64,000 nucleotides of DNA from Atopobium sp. oral taxon 810 str. F0209 (GCF_000466405.1 NZ_KE952948.1:1-64000), one strand, 5' to 3'. Positions 16,323-25,150 are shown, counted from the stretch's first letter. Notes: generated by a model from the letters alone, not told the origin. A program made the numbers and translations.

Positions 16323-17087
16323 ATGGCAGACGACCAGAACATGCACCTCGTCATTATTCGCCACGGCGAGAGTGAGTGGAACAAGCTCAACCTCTTCACT
16401 GGTTGGACAGATGTAGACCTTACCGAGACAGGTCACCAAGAGGCTGCTGCAGGCGGCCGTGCGCTCAAGGAGGCAGGCTTTGACTTTGATGTTTGCTACA
16501 CCTCCCTGCTCAAGCGTGCTATCCATACCCTCAACCACGTCCTTGATGAGATGGATCGCAATTGGCTACCTGTTCATAAGACATGGCGTCTTAACGAGCG
16601 TCACTACGGTGCGCTCCAGGGTCTAAACAAGGCTGACGCCGCTGCAGAGCACGGCGATGAGCAGGTCAAGATTTGGCGTCGCTCCTTTGATGTGTGCCCA
16701 CCTGCACTGGAGCCTGGCGATAAGCGCGATCCCCACATCCAAGATCAATTCCGCGATGTACCTCAGGAGGAGTTGCCTTACACCGAGTGCCTCAAGGACA
16801 CCATTGCTCGTGCATGGCCGTACTTTGAGTCCGAGATTAAGCCTCAGATGGAGGCTGGCAAGCGTGTGCTCATTGCTGCTCACGGTAACAGCCTGCGTGC
16901 TCTTGTGATGCAGTTTGAGCACCTTACTCCTGAGCAGATTCTTGAGGTCAACATTCCTACTGGCGTTCCTTGCGCATACACCTTTGACAAGGACTGGAAC
17001 GTTATCGACAAGCATTACATTGGCGATCCTGCCACCATTGAGGCAAAGATTAATGCTGTTGCCAACCAGGGCAAGGCAAAAAAATAG
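16323..17087 (+). CDS. gpmA: 2,3-bisphosphoglycerate-dependent phosphoglycerate mutase
   Basis: Glycolytic enzyme interconverting 3- and 2-phosphoglycerate, 254 aa. The phosphohistidine motif RHGESEWN is at residues 13-20 (His14), with NLFTGWTDVDL, the RRSFD segment and the second catalytic histidine in AAHGNSLRAL. Length and motifs match the dPGM family well. GAGG precedes the ATG. The gene stands alone on the plus strand, with its own terminator and a short GC-rich leader that could form small hairpins. Confidence 0.96.
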   Translation: MADDQNMHLVIIRHGESEWNKLNLFTGWTDVDLTETGHQEAAAGGRALKEAGFDFDVCYTSLLKRAIHTLNHVLDEMDRNWLPVHKTWRLNERHYGALQGLNKADAAAEHGDEQVKIWRRSFDVCPPALEPGDKRDPHIQDQFRDVPQEELPYTECLKDTIARAWPYFESEIKPQMEAGKRVLIAAHGNSLRALVMQFEHLTPEQILEVNIPTGVPCAYTFDKDWNVIDKHYIGDPATIEAKINAVANQGKAKK

Positions 17088-17157
17088 TGCAGTCGAGTAA
17101 TTGCGCTGCTTGTTGTTGCAATTCTTTCTTTTGCTGAATTGTACTGCAATAAATTTT

Positions 17158-17187
17158 GAGCCAGGGTTTATGCCCTGGCTCTTTTTT
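17158..17187 (+). terminator. gpmA terminator
   Basis: GAGCCAGGG (17158-17166) pairs with CCCTGGCTC (17173-17181), followed by TTTTTT. The T tract touches the stop codon of the convergent small membrane-protein gene. Confidence 0.92.
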
Positions 17188-17368
17188 ACTTTTCTGCTCC
17201 AAAGACAATGAGAATATTACCTGCAATAAGAAGTACAATTCCTCCCGCAAGCACGAGATTACGCACTTCCCCCATAAAGGAGCTGGGAAGATAAAAAGCT
17301 CCTAGAACCAGGTAGATGCTCATAATGACAGCTATCAATCCAACCATCTTCTTGAGCGTGGGTGTCAT
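17186..17368 (-). CDS. Small hydrophobic protein, unknown, two membrane helices
   Basis: Protein of 60 aa with two predicted transmembrane helices (about 8-28 and 38-57) separated by a short LPSSFMGEVRN loop. I do not recognise a family. It is likely real: GGGGAG lies 6 nt upstream and its ATG overlaps the stop codon of the ABC gene in an ATGA arrangement, so it is translationally coupled as the last gene of the ECF/ABC operon. It may be an accessory or stabilising subunit of the transporter, but nothing in its sequence shows this. Confidence 0.65.
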   Translation of the reverse strand: MTPTLKKMVGLIAVIMSIYLVLGAFYLPSSFMGEVRNLVLAGGIVLLIAGNILIVFGAEK

Positions 17369-19125
17369 ATTGCACTCCCCTTGTCCTGGAGCGGATATTT
17401 TGATGCTCCCACCATGCCAGCACGGACCATACGCGCGTACGCTCCATTTGAAGTTATGAGCTGATCGTGTCTACCATGTTCAGCAATTACTCCTTTATCA
17501 AGCACGATAATATCGTCAGCGTTGCGAATGGTATGTAGGCGATGTGCAATCACGATAGTAGTTTTGTTATGGCACAAAGCAGAGAGCGCCTCCTGAACGT
17601 AGTGTTCATTATCAGCATCCATGCTGGCAGTTGCCTCATCGAGAATCACAATTGGTGCATTTTTTACAAGTGCACGCGCAATAGATAAACGTTGAGCCTC
17701 TCCACCAGAAACACTGGCTCCGCCCTCTCCGATCATAGTGTCAAAGCCATAAGGCATCTTTTTGATAAACTCAAGGCAGCGCGCTTTTTTGGCAGCCATC
17801 AGAATCTCATCATCACTTGCGTGGGGACATCCCATAGCTATATTTTCGCGGACAGTTCCTTGGAATAGATACACATCCTGAAACACCATACTGATTTGAT
17901 CCATAAGCACAGCAAGAGGCATATCGCGGATGTCAACTCCACGGATACGTATGGTACCTTCTTTTACATCCCAAAAACGACCAATGAGATTTGCAATAGT
18001 CGACTTTCCACTACCCGACTGTCCTACCAACGCAAGCATCGTATGAGGTTTCACTGAAAAAGAGATGTCTTTGAGTACATTTTGATCACTATACGCAAAG
18101 GTCACATGTTCAAACTCAATCTCGACTGAATTGTTCTTTGGCACACTCTCTTGTCCCGTATCGGACAACTCTGGAACAGAAAGAAGCCATTCAATACGAT
18201 CCAGCGCACTTTTGGCAATGGTAAGAATTTCAGTTTGACCATAGGCGCTCTTTATAGGCACAAAAAGCTGAAAGAGAAATAGAAGTATCCCGATGAACAT
18301 GGCCAGAGAAAGGGAGTTCATTTCAAACTGTATGACAGTCACCGCAATTACAGCTGCTGTTCCTAGGGCATACAACACAAGTACCAGCGCTTTAAACGGA
18401 GCATGTTCGTTTGTATATGCAACATTCACCTGCTTAAGATTAAAAAAAGAGGAGTGTAAGTCGCGAGCGCTTTCACCCGATGCGCCGTAGGCTTTCGCTG
18501 TTGGCAAACCAGCAACATATTCCAGTACTGCCTTGGTAGATAGTTCCGTTGAAGCACGAAGCTTTTCAGAGTTTTGTACAGCTTCTTTAAATGCAATACG
18601 TTCTATAAGCATTGCAATCAACTCTACTGCCAGCACCACAGCACCTACGGCAGGGCTCATTACACATAACCAGAGGGTGATAATTATCTGCGATACCAAG
18701 CCGCTTACCACTTGAGATAGGGCTGTCATACCCATCTCCTCGAGGGAAATGATATCGCTCGAGAGAATTGAACTTACCTTTCCCAAATTCCCCTCAGTAA
18801 AAAAGCCCATAGGAAGTTTACGCAGATGAGCTCCAATTTCACGGCGCTTCTCAGCAAATACAAGATAGCCAGCACCTGATTGCGTGCGGTCAGTCATATA
18901 TTGAAATAGTGTCTGTAATCCAAAAGAGCAGATAAGAGCAGCGGATGCAATGATACAAAAATAAATAGTGGCAGTTCCCTCGAGTATTGCATTAATCAAA
19001 GCAATGGATATAACAAAAGGAACCGTTGCGCAAAGTGAACGCAAAAACGTAAAAAGATAGGCAAGACGTATACGACGTGCATACGGCCCGCAAAATACGA
19101 GAAGTCGATGAACCATGGCTAGCAT
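17365..19125 (-). CDS. Exporter-fold ABC half-transporter (IrtB/YbtQ-like)
   Basis: Half-transporter of 586 aa: six-helix membrane domain (about 1-310) followed by a nucleotide-binding domain. Walker A is GQSGSGKST, the signature reads VSGGEAQR, Walker B is IVILDEATAS and the H-loop His lies in IVIAHRLHT. Its partner is almost certainly the exporter-type half at the C-terminal end of the preceding fusion protein, with which it overlaps by 7 bp. Exporter-fold pairs of this type include the siderophore importers YbtPQ and IrtAB. Association with an ECF module favours uptake, but direction and substrate are not proven. GGAGG precedes the ATG. Confidence 0.88.
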   Translation of the reverse strand: MLAMVHRLLVFCGPYARRIRLAYLFTFLRSLCATVPFVISIALINAILEGTATIYFCIIASAALICSFGLQTLFQYMTDRTQSGAGYLVFAEKRREIGAHLRKLPMGFFTEGNLGKVSSILSSDIISLEEMGMTALSQVVSGLVSQIIITLWLCVMSPAVGAVVLAVELIAMLIERIAFKEAVQNSEKLRASTELSTKAVLEYVAGLPTAKAYGASGESARDLHSSFFNLKQVNVAYTNEHAPFKALVLVLYALGTAAVIAVTVIQFEMNSLSLAMFIGILLFLFQLFVPIKSAYGQTEILTIAKSALDRIEWLLSVPELSDTGQESVPKNNSVEIEFEHVTFAYSDQNVLKDISFSVKPHTMLALVGQSGSGKSTIANLIGRFWDVKEGTIRIRGVDIRDMPLAVLMDQISMVFQDVYLFQGTVRENIAMGCPHASDDEILMAAKKARCLEFIKKMPYGFDTMIGEGGASVSGGEAQRLSIARALVKNAPIVILDEATASMDADNEHYVQEALSALCHNKTTIVIAHRLHTIRNADDIIVLDKGVIAEHGRHDQLITSNGAYARMVRAGMVGASKYPLQDKGSAI

Positions 19126-22100
19126 GAGTCAGCCTCCTGATCTTTGAGGGTCCATGCATCCGTTTCAGCAGAAGATGTCCACAGCCGGTGATATGTCTTG
19201 CTCTCATTCATCAGTGTTGGGTGGGTCCCACAAGCTTCAATACTGCCTTGCGACAGGACAATAATCTGATCGGCATCAACAATCGATTGGAGCTTATGGG
19301 CAATAACAATAAGCGTCTTATCTTTGACAAGTGCTCGAATAGCAGCATCCATTTTCGCCGCATTCTCTGCATCAACCGATGCAGTCGCTTCATCCAAAAT
19401 CACAATAGGAGCATCTTTTAATATAGCCCGAGCAAAAGCGATACGCTGGCGCTGACCTCGGGAAAGCTGCAAGCCCGCAGCACCAGCATCAGTTTGATAC
19501 CCATGGGGAAGCAAGTTAATAAACTCATCGCATTGTGCCGCACAAGCAGCACGGCGAACTTCTTCATCGCTTGCGTCAGGTTTTCCTAAACGAATATTTT
19601 CGAGAATGCTTTTATTAAAAAGGAATACGTCTTGGGAAACATATGAAATCAACTGCGCTGCAGCTTGAGCCGACATATGTGTTATGTCCTGACCGCCTAC
19701 ACAAATGCTACCCAGCTCGACGTCATATTGGTGGGCAAGTAAGCGCGCAATAGTGCTTTTGCCACTTCCGCTCTCACCCACAATTGCTGTTACTGCGTTT
19801 TCGGGAGCTACAAATGATATGCCTCGTAACGCTTCTGAACCGCGATAGGAAAAACGCACATTTTTAAACTCAACCGCATGATTTGTACCACAAAAATCTT
19901 CATTGCCCATGCATATGGATGGCATATCAAGTGCTTTTTCTAAGGACTGAATCTTGTAACTTACAAGTGGAATCGAGCTAAGGAATGTAATGCAATGTAT
20001 CAAAAGTGAGCTTATGCCAAAAGCAAGGCACAATACTAAAACTAATTTTGTGAGCGATAGAGCGCCGATAATCACCAAAAGTGCTCCTACCGGCAGTGCA
20101 TACAAAACTATATGAGAAAATAAACTGCCATAGAGTGCCATCCATGGCCAACTAATTTGATACCAATCTAAGACATAATCACGGTGAGCATCAATAGCAT
20201 CTTCAAGCTGTTTGCCTGAATTGTCCTGTCGATTGAATATGCGCACAACTTCCATGCCATTAACGTATTCAACAATAGTATTATTCAGACGTTTTGATGC
20301 GGCAAAGTAACCGCCCATGCGTTCTATACCTACAATACTCATCTGTCGAGATGCAACAAAACCTAAAGCAATAACAACAGCCACCAGTATTGCCAGCTCC
20401 CAATCAATAAAGAGCAAACACAGCATAACTACAACGACAACAGCTGCGTTAGCCATACCTTCGGGAATCATATGAGCAATAAGCAACTCTATGGATTCAA
20501 CATCATCAACAAATAGTTTTTTTATTGCTCCTGAACCGCAATCAATGACCGATCCTAAGGGCTGCGCATCAAGACAGCGTTGGAGGTGTATGCGTAAATT
20601 TTCCAAAATGGTAAATGCTGCGTGATGAGATATCACCAAACCGCCTGTATAGAGCACGGCATGCAGCACGCCGCACAGTGCCATGATTGCAACAGCGGGT
20701 AGAGCATCTGTCCAGGTGAGTCCAAATCCAGATAGCGCACGATCAATGAGATAGTACACAAACCAATACGGAACAAGACTCGCAGCAGCACCAAGCGTCA
20801 TACATGCTGCAGCAAGCCAAACCTTTTTGCGATGTTCCCCTGCATATGACAATATTTTTGCAACGGGTCCACGGGTATCGCGCTTCTTGCTTGAACTTGC
20901 ATCGCTTGGTGATAAGAAATAACCCAAAACACGCGTAATACCGCCCTCATCAAGCGGATAGAATGCTTCTACACGACCATTTTTTATATACAGCACATGG
21001 GTGCAACACTGCAGGATAAGTTCCGGATCATGGGTGATAATAAACGATGTACCAACATCTTTCCCCACAAGCTTAATAAGAAAGCCAAATCGCTCCATAC
21101 CCCGTCGATCCAGGCCGCTTGTAGGCTCATCATAAAAAATAATTTCTTTTCCTGCACACAATGCCGACGCGATAGCAACACGCTGCTTTTGTCCACCTGA
21201 AAGCGATGCGGGATGACGGGTTTTGTATTCTAAGAGCCCCAAGCGATCAAGAATGTCATTGAGCTTAGCGTCAGAGACTTCAGTGTTAAGCCTCAATTCA
21301 TCTTCAACGCTTTCGGAGAAGAGCTGGCGATTAACATCTTGCATAACCATGAATGTCTTATGCGCCCGCATCTTATCCGTCATGTAGACGCCATGAAATG
21401 CCACAGAGCCATCGGAAGGAATGAGACCGCAAAGCGACTCTGCCAATGTTGACTTACCACAACCATTATCACCAATAATTGCAACAGTCGCACCAAGCGG
21501 AAGAGTGAGCCGATCAATATCCAATATACGAGCATTACCCCGCATACAAGCCAAATCCAGCGCATCAATGGCAACATCAAAATGCGTCGAGGAGGAAAAA
21601 GACTGACTCGTAGTTGTTATTCTCTCAAGATGGGTACAGCGAAGACCAAGCTGGGAAAGTTGGCTTTCGGATAACGCATCAAATTCTTCAACAGAATATA
21701 TACGCTCGATATGCCCATCTTTGATATATACAAAGCGATCGGCAATATCCATGAGATAGTGTAGTCTATGCTCTGATAAGACGAGCGTCTTTCCCTCTGC
21801 CTTCATACGCGCAAGGATATCGTGCAAACGTCGAATTGCTTTTTTATCAAGGTTGGACGAAGGCTCATCCATAACAAATACGCAAGGATTTTGAGCATAA
21901 ACTGAACCGCAGGCGATTTGCTGCTTCTCTCCGCCTGAAAGTTCAAAAATATTGCGATTCATAAGTGCATCAAGCTTCATATCAATGCGAGCTTTTTCAA
22001 TGCGCTTAACAATTTCTGCACGATCTAAACCTTGGTTTTCGCAACCAAATGCCAACTCACCAGTAGTATCCATATTGAAAAATTGGCTTTTTGGATTTTG

Positions 22101-22370
22101 AAAAACGCTTCCTACCAGCTCTGAAATCTCGGCAAGCTCAGCAGTGCTTACACACATGCCATCAACATAGACCGTCCCATCAAGCTGACCTTCATAAAAG
22201 TGAGGAGCTAAACCATTGATTAAGCGTGTAATGGTCGTTTTCCCACAACCGCTCTCACCTACAAGGACAACCACTTCTCCCTGCTCAATTTTCAGAGTAA
22301 TATGATCAACTCCATCGCCCGTGGCATTTTCTCCACCATAATGAAAGCTGACGTCATTAAGCTCTATCAA
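19119..22370 (-). CDS. Fusion: tandem ECF ATPases (A-A') joined to an exporter-fold ABC half-transporter
   Basis: Unusual 1083-aa protein with three nucleotide-binding domains. Domain 1 (about 1-245): Walker A GESGCGKTT at 38-46, LSGGE at 144, MDEPSSNLD. Domain 2 (about 265-485): GDNGCGKST at 300-308, LSGGQ at 390-394, YDEPTSGLD. These two look like the CbiO/EcfA pair of an ECF transporter. Residues of about 515-805 are a six-helix exporter membrane domain, followed by domain 3: GESGSGKST at 865-873, a degenerate signature LSRGQ at 969-973, ILDEATAS and a His in VIAHKLQ. The start is the TTG at 22370: it follows the ecfT stop by 11 bp and has GGTGGAGG just upstream. The frame is uninterrupted across all domains, so this is a true fusion in this sequence. 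Confidence 0.92.
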   Translation of the reverse strand: MIELNDVSFHYGGENATGDGVDHITLKIEQGEVVVLVGESGCGKTTITRLINGLAPHFYEGQLDGTVYVDGMCVSTAELAEISELVGSVFQNPKSQFFNMDTTGELAFGCENQGLDRAEIVKRIEKARIDMKLDALMNRNIFELSGGEKQQIACGSVYAQNPCVFVMDEPSSNLDKKAIRRLHDILARMKAEGKTLVLSEHRLHYLMDIADRFVYIKDGHIERIYSVEEFDALSESQLSQLGLRCTHLERITTTSQSFSSSTHFDVAIDALDLACMRGNARILDIDRLTLPLGATVAIIGDNGCGKSTLAESLCGLIPSDGSVAFHGVYMTDKMRAHKTFMVMQDVNRQLFSESVEDELRLNTEVSDAKLNDILDRLGLLEYKTRHPASLSGGQKQRVAIASALCAGKEIIFYDEPTSGLDRRGMERFGFLIKLVGKDVGTSFIITHDPELILQCCTHVLYIKNGRVEAFYPLDEGGITRVLGYFLSPSDASSSKKRDTRGPVAKILSYAGEHRKKVWLAAACMTLGAAASLVPYWFVYYLIDRALSGFGLTWTDALPAVAIMALCGVLHAVLYTGGLVISHHAAFTILENLRIHLQRCLDAQPLGSVIDCGSGAIKKLFVDDVESIELLIAHMIPEGMANAAVVVVVMLCLLFIDWELAILVAVVIALGFVASRQMSIVGIERMGGYFAASKRLNNTIVEYVNGMEVVRIFNRQDNSGKQLEDAIDAHRDYVLDWYQISWPWMALYGSLFSHIVLYALPVGALLVIIGALSLTKLVLVLCLAFGISSLLIHCITFLSSIPLVSYKIQSLEKALDMPSICMGNEDFCGTNHAVEFKNVRFSYRGSEALRGISFVAPENAVTAIVGESGSGKSTIARLLAHQYDVELGSICVGGQDITHMSAQAAAQLISYVSQDVFLFNKSILENIRLGKPDASDEEVRRAACAAQCDEFINLLPHGYQTDAGAAGLQLSRGQRQRIAFARAILKDAPIVILDEATASVDAENAAKMDAAIRALVKDKTLIVIAHKLQSIVDADQIIVLSQGSIEACGTHPTLMNESKTYHRLWTSSAETDAWTLKDQEADSC

Positions 22371-22381
22371 AATGCCTCCAC

Positions 22382-23113
22382 CTAAGGAAGTTCTATGCTC
22401 ACCCATACCACCAGGCAAACAAGTATCGCCAGTACGAGATAGTCCGAAAATCTCATTTTTACATCTGCCAACGTAGTACGCGCCACATTACAATCAAGAC
22501 CTCGCGCAAGCGAAGCAGCTGCCAGCTCCTCCATCACAGCAACGGTACTAAACAACAGCGGTATAAGAATGTATTCAATTGTTTGAAATGGTGCGCGAAT
22601 AATTGCAGTAGGCGTCAATTCAATACCACGGAATGCCATCGCTTTTCGTACGCCCATCCATTCTTCCTGGACGGTAGGAACGAAGCGGAACATAACGGTG
22701 AGAGGGATGACAACTACCATTGGCATATGCATTGCTTGAAACGCTGCAAGAATCTGACTGACACGTGTAGTCCGCACAAGCAGTGTAAAGGCAGCTAGGA
22801 TGGGAAAGAACAGTCTATAGAGCGCATAGATGGCCATCACAAGCGAAGCCATACCCGCTGACACGGAAGGCATGGAAGCAACCAATACGTTTAGGCTTTC
22901 CATCAACGCACTCATAAGCATGAGTTTGATACCAACAAAGCGCTTTCCATTAAGGAATATAAGAATGCACTCAAGGGCGCACAACAACATCAAAGGCACC
23001 TCTCCCGCAGCCCCAAACGTAATAAGACATGCGGAGAGAAGTACCAAAAATTTCGTTCGGGGATCAAAGCGAATTATTGCTTGAGAGTCGTCTGCGTAGG
23101 TATCGAAGACCAC
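22382..23113 (-). CDS. ecfT: ECF transporter transmembrane component (EcfT)
   Basis: Membrane protein of 243 aa of the EcfT/CbiQ family with about five hydrophobic segments. The RAMAFRGIE-like coupling motif appears as KAMAFRGIEL, and a second arginine motif as LARGLD. It joins the S component to the ATPases encoded by the next gene. It begins with GTG one base after the S-component stop codon, so expression is coupled. The two ATPases it should contact are fused to an exporter half, which raises the question of how the complex is assembled. Confidence 0.9.
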   Translation of the reverse strand: MVFDTYADDSQAIIRFDPRTKFLVLLSACLITFGAAGEVPLMLLCALECILIFLNGKRFVGIKLMLMSALMESLNVLVASMPSVSAGMASLVMAIYALYRLFFPILAAFTLLVRTTRVSQILAAFQAMHMPMVVVIPLTVMFRFVPTVQEEWMGVRKAMAFRGIELTPTAIIRAPFQTIEYILIPLLFSTVAVMEELAAASLARGLDCNVARTTLADVKMRFSDYLVLAILVCLVVWVSIELP

Positions 23114-23722
23114 TTATATAATCGCCGCCTTTTCAAAATGCTTTTTGAGCAATTTGCTAGCAAGCAACGCGCCACCAATGCCTCCGACAAGAGCAAAGCC
23201 AATGGTTCCAAGATAGAAACCACCTTGGAAAATTTGGGTAGTAGCCTTCACATATGCGGCGCCATAGTATTGTGCGCTCATGGCCAAGGAAGCATCAAGA
23301 TCGAACACAAAGCAAAGGTAAGGCCCGCACATGCTCAAATTGAACAAAACAAAAGAGGCGAGATACATCTTACGAGACTCATATTTACCCATAAAAATCA
23401 CAAGCTCAGCAAGGAGAGGTCCTACCAAACAAGCACAGAAGGTATACCACCTTGTCGAACCAGCTACTAAGGCAAACAGCAGACCCAAGATAAGAGCCGT
23501 GCCAAACTTTTTTACCTTCATAACACAGAGTATATAAACTGTGCCGCCAATAAGACCTACAAACATAGGAGCAAGCCAATATAGCAAAGGTATTGCTCCA
23601 AGACCCATCACAATAGCAAGCATAAGAACAATGTATATAGCCCCGAATGCTCCTGCATAAATTAAATCTTTCGTGGTGAGCTTATTTTTCTTCTCACCAG
23701 ATTGAGACATCTCCTTGCTCAT
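23114..23722 (-). CDS. ECF transporter S component, MptD/Trep_Strep family
   Basis: Substrate-binding membrane subunit of 202 aa with about six hydrophobic stretches; the start reads MSKEMSQSGEKKNKLTTKDL, then a first helix beginning YAGAFGAIYIVLML. It resembles the MptD/Trep_Strep group of putative S components, whose substrate is not firmly established. It is the first gene of the operon, followed directly by ecfT and the fusion protein. The promoter in front carries sequence blocks shared with the second ABC operon. AAAGGGAGAG precedes the ATG. A metal chelate or siderophore is my guess from the neighbours only. Confidence 0.83.
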   Translation of the reverse strand: MSKEMSQSGEKKNKLTTKDLIYAGAFGAIYIVLMLAIVMGLGAIPLLYWLAPMFVGLIGGTVYILCVMKVKKFGTALILGLLFALVAGSTRWYTFCACLVGPLLAELVIFMGKYESRKMYLASFVLFNLSMCGPYLCFVFDLDASLAMSAQYYGAAYVKATTQIFQGGFYLGTIGFALVGGIGGALLASKLLKKHFEKAAII

Positions 23723-23758
23723 AGCTCTCCCTTTTTACACGACTACCCGTACATGACT

Positions 23759-23799
23759 GCTAACATAGCAGGTTAGCTATACTGTTATACAAGGCTAAC
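23759..23799 (-). promoter_or_regulatory. Putative TetR operator of the ECF/ABC operon
   Basis: GCTAAC (23759-23764) and GTTAGC (23772-23777) form an inverted repeat, and GCTAAC recurs at 23794-23799. ACTGTTATA lies between them at 23781-23789. GCTAAC and ACTGTTATA (or their complements) recur in front of the second ABC operon at 28721-28760. The site is 37-77 bp upstream of the S-component start, where promoter control would be expected. Confidence 0.5.
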
Positions 23800-23930
23800 A
23801 CATTCTACAATCACATTAAAGTAAGGTGCGGTTGACAGTATGGGAGAGCCTGAATTCTTGATATGAGGCATATAGGAAAAACGTGTGTCCACACATACAC
23901 ATGCGTTCAACCAATGATTAGCAGATGAAA

Positions 23931-24140
23931 AGTTCCTCAAAGGTGCATATAGGTTCCCTTGTCACCATCCCGCCCGAAAGGTTCACCGTTCATCACCTCG
24001 TTTGGAAAAGGTTCACCGTTCACCATCTCCTCCAGAAAAAGTTCCTAATTCACGTTTGGCTCCACAAAATGCCTGGTAAATTTTGTGCCAATGGGGAAAT
24101 AGGAACCTAATTCACGGTCTGCTGATGAATTGTGAACCGT
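23931..24140. repeat. 30-bp-period GGTTCA array with facing inverted copies
   Basis: AGGTTCACCGTTCA-type units start at about 23979, 24009 and 24039, 30 bp apart, with two weaker copies to the left near 23932 and 23952. After a palindromic centre (CACAAAAT at 24063-24070, ATTTTGTG at 24080-24087), inverted GGAACC/TGAACC copies occur at about 24102 and 24133, 31 bp apart. CCTAATTCACG appears twice in the same direction (24044 and 24106). Confidence 0.6.
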
Positions 24141-24295
24141 TTTGCGGGGTAGGTGTGCCAGATGATGCGTCCGTCTTGAGGAACTGACCTCATTGCGCTT
24201 CATATCGCCTCTGCATACAGGGCGCAGTGTTTTCTCTGCCATCAGGCACTTGGACAACAAAGATAACGAGGGTAAACATAGGGTTTCGCCTGCAC

Positions 24296-24420
24296 TGTCA
24301 GGTCAGAATCGGACACACATTTTGCCTGACCGCTTAAAATCTCCAGACAGAATTTAAGCATCGATTTTTCCATACTTGACCTACGGATATATCCCAAATT
24401 TGGGCACGCATTTTTTCCTA
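24296..24420. mobile_element. Possible vestigial IS21-family end (three terminal-type repeats)
   Basis: Three related units lie about 45 bp apart: ATCGGACACACATTTTGCC (24308-24326), TTTAAGCATCGATTTTTCC (24353-24371) and TTTGGGCACGCATTTTTTCC (24399-24418). They resemble the multiple internal repeats at IS21-family ends, which carry a TCGGACACATTTT-like core. The putative tip is TGTCA at 24296. No istA or istB lies in the window, so this would be a solo remnant. Alternatives are a regulatory repeat or structured RNA: GCTTAAA (24332) and TTTAAGC (24353) can pair. Confidence 0.35.
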
Positions 24421-24502
24421 TACGCCTGGTATGACAGCTGCGCTAAGCCAAAGCCGCTCACGGTTTAACTCCGCGATCGGCTTTCTTGTTCTCATATTTT
24501 GA

Positions 24503-25135
24503 CTATGGGCGCGATATTTCAAATAAGCTTGCATAACCACTGTGGTAAAAACGGACAAGCGCTTGTATATGTTCAGCAGCGGTTCTTTCATCTGGTTCAT
24601 TACAAAAAATTTCAAAGAGACAGGAAAAATAAGAGCGCGCGAGCGTATGCGCCAGTACATCAGAGATAGGACACATACTTTCATTGCTCTGAGCATTACA
24701 GATTTCAACATATTCAGTAGTACTTTTTGCCTCAATCTCCACAAAGCGATCAACGTAATTTTCCCACGGTGTACCACTTGCTTTTTCTAGCACAAGCAAA
24801 AAAGAATCGCGATTGGCATAAAGTGCTTCCGTTACATGCTTACTCACCGCAAGCGTGTAATCAAGCATGGCTTCCATGCTTTGCCTATCGGGGCTTAAGG
24901 CATAGAACTCTTCTTGAGCTTTTTCAAAAAGGGTAAGAAGGCCTGCAGCTGCAGGCTCAACAAGTGCATTAAAGAGCGCTTGTTTTGAAGTAAAGTAGCC
25001 ATAGATAGCACCTGTAGTCATATGTGTTTGCTGAGCTATCGTACGCAGAGATGCCTTCTCAAAACCGTACTTCCAAAACTCAGTACGAGCCGCAGCAAGA
25101 ATTTTTTCTCGTGAAGAACTCTGTACTGCACACAT
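24503..25135 (-). CDS. TetR-family regulator
   Basis: One-component repressor of 210 aa. The N-terminal helix-turn-helix is typical: REKILAAARTEFWKYGFEK and MTTGAIYGYFTSKQALFNAL. The C-terminal ligand domain is divergent and its effector cannot be read from sequence. It lies between the two exporter-type transport operons and directly behind the second ABC pair, with its own TATAAT box. Sequence blocks common to the promoters of both operons suggest that it controls them together, perhaps responding to the imported substrate. Confidence 0.88.
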   Translation of the reverse strand: MCAVQSSSREKILAAARTEFWKYGFEKASLRTIAQQTHMTTGAIYGYFTSKQALFNALVEPAAAGLLTLFEKAQEEFYALSPDRQSMEAMLDYTLAVSKHVTEALYANRDSFLLVLEKASGTPWENYVDRFVEIEAKSTTEYVEICNAQSNESMCPISDVLAHTLARSYFSCLFEIFCNEPDERTAAEHIQALVRFYHSGYASLFEISRP

Positions 25136-25150
25136 ACCAATGCCCCTCTC

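Larger units (their letters stand above)
23723..24502. other. 780-bp intergenic region: promoter, repeat array and possible IS end
   Basis: No gene is supported here. From right to left along the operon it holds the promoter/operator of the S-component operon (about 23759-23799), a 30-bp-period repeat array (23931-24140), three related units resembling an IS21-family end (24296-24420), and a hairpin beyond the tetR stop (AAAGCCG at 24450-24456 with CGGCTTT at 24478-24484). The open frames that cross it show no convincing protein family. Confidence 0.7.

Noticed and set aside
24045-24260. Minus-strand open frame of about 70 codons in the 24-kb intergenic region
   Set aside because: It runs through the repeat array, has no ribosome-binding site and no recognisable protein features.
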